Assembly: GCA_951799405.1 (NCBI GenBank) | Contig: OX637337.1 | Location: 18,040,347 to 18,104,346, forward strand | Origin: Agapetus fuscipes | Lineage: Eukaryota > Arthropoda > Insecta > Trichoptera > Glossosomatidae | Direction of reading: 5' to 3' | Length of the DNA: 64,000 nt | Shown here: in pieces, positions 63,878 through 64,000 of the stretch | Numbering within the stretch: the first letter of the stretch is position 1 | How the letters are laid out: each line of letters starts with the position of its first letter | Translations under genes and position numbers: made by a program | Notes under the pieces: generated by a model | The model's database searches: none | Told to the model about the DNA's origin: nothing | What the model saw: the letters and a program-made list of their open reading frames with translations, nothing else

Positions 63878-64000
63878 GAGGATTATTTATTCGGCGAGCG
63901 CTATTTTTGTTATTTACCTCATGAGTCCTATGAGAGAGTGGTCGTCGCTGTAGAAAGCGTCAATTCTCAAGCAAGACCCAGTTGCTGCAAGGCTGGATGG
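63878..64000 (-). repeat. SINE-C copy, runs off the window
   Basis: 'gaggattatttattcggcga' through 'gcaagacccagttgctgcaa' matches 8195-8320; the rest lies beyond position 64000. Confidence 0.65.

Overview
The window looks like AT-rich, repeat-dense intergenic DNA from an arthropod, most likely an insect. Evidence: one LINE has a zinc-knuckle ORF1 plus an endonuclease/reverse transcriptase ORF2 of the jockey/I type; there is an RTE-like LINE, a Penelope-like element end, a Helitron 5' end of the type common in insects, tRNA-headed SINEs and several palindromic MITEs. I found no convincing host protein-coding gene, no functional tRNA or rRNA gene, no CRISPR array and no operon-like layout. The order of insect cannot be fixed from what is here.

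Layout. 0-1.1 kb: a tRNA-headed SINE with a LINE-like tail, then a decayed LINE end. 1.17-1.54 kb: a solo-LTR-like unit. 1.55-5.02 kb: LINE-1, with one uninterrupted 960-codon endonuclease/RT ORF. 5-9 kb: three copies of an RTE 3' tail module, SINE pieces and a small palindrome. 9-11.3 kb: no gene recognised. 11.37-15.89 kb: LINE-2, nearly complete (ORF1, ORF2, 3' hairpin, poly-A), inserted inside an older tail-module copy. 16-25 kb: SINE, RTE ends, a minisatellite, a long-TIR MITE, LINE ends and a solo LTR with an ATAT duplication. 26.9-32.1 kb: palindromic elements, a Penelope-like end, a minisatellite grown out of a LINE C-terminus, and an 864-bp foldback. 32-47 kb: mostly decayed LINE C-termini, SINEs, and a short degenerate repeat array split by an LTR. 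47.1-48.8 kb (minus): the best RTE-1 copy, with its RT core. 49.6-53 kb: more tail modules, a U6 snRNA pseudogene, a short palindrome and two hAT-like ends. 55.5-64 kb: LINE ends, SINEs, three tail modules, a Helitron 5' end with broken Rep/helicase N-terminus, a CR1-like LINE end, and another RTE-1 copy cut by a retroposon.

How the parts relate. RTE-1 supplies the most abundant sequence: its last ~240 bp (the tail module) occurs about 24 times, mostly without coding sequence. SINE-C appears to borrow the 3' tail of LINE-F, a SINE/LINE partnership. LINE-1 is the only element whose long ORF is unbroken here. LINE-2 is one stop codon and one frameshift from intact. Family names such as RTE-1, LINE-B or SINE-A are labels for this window only. 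Homology calls rest on motif recognition by eye, and most boundaries of decayed copies are approximate.
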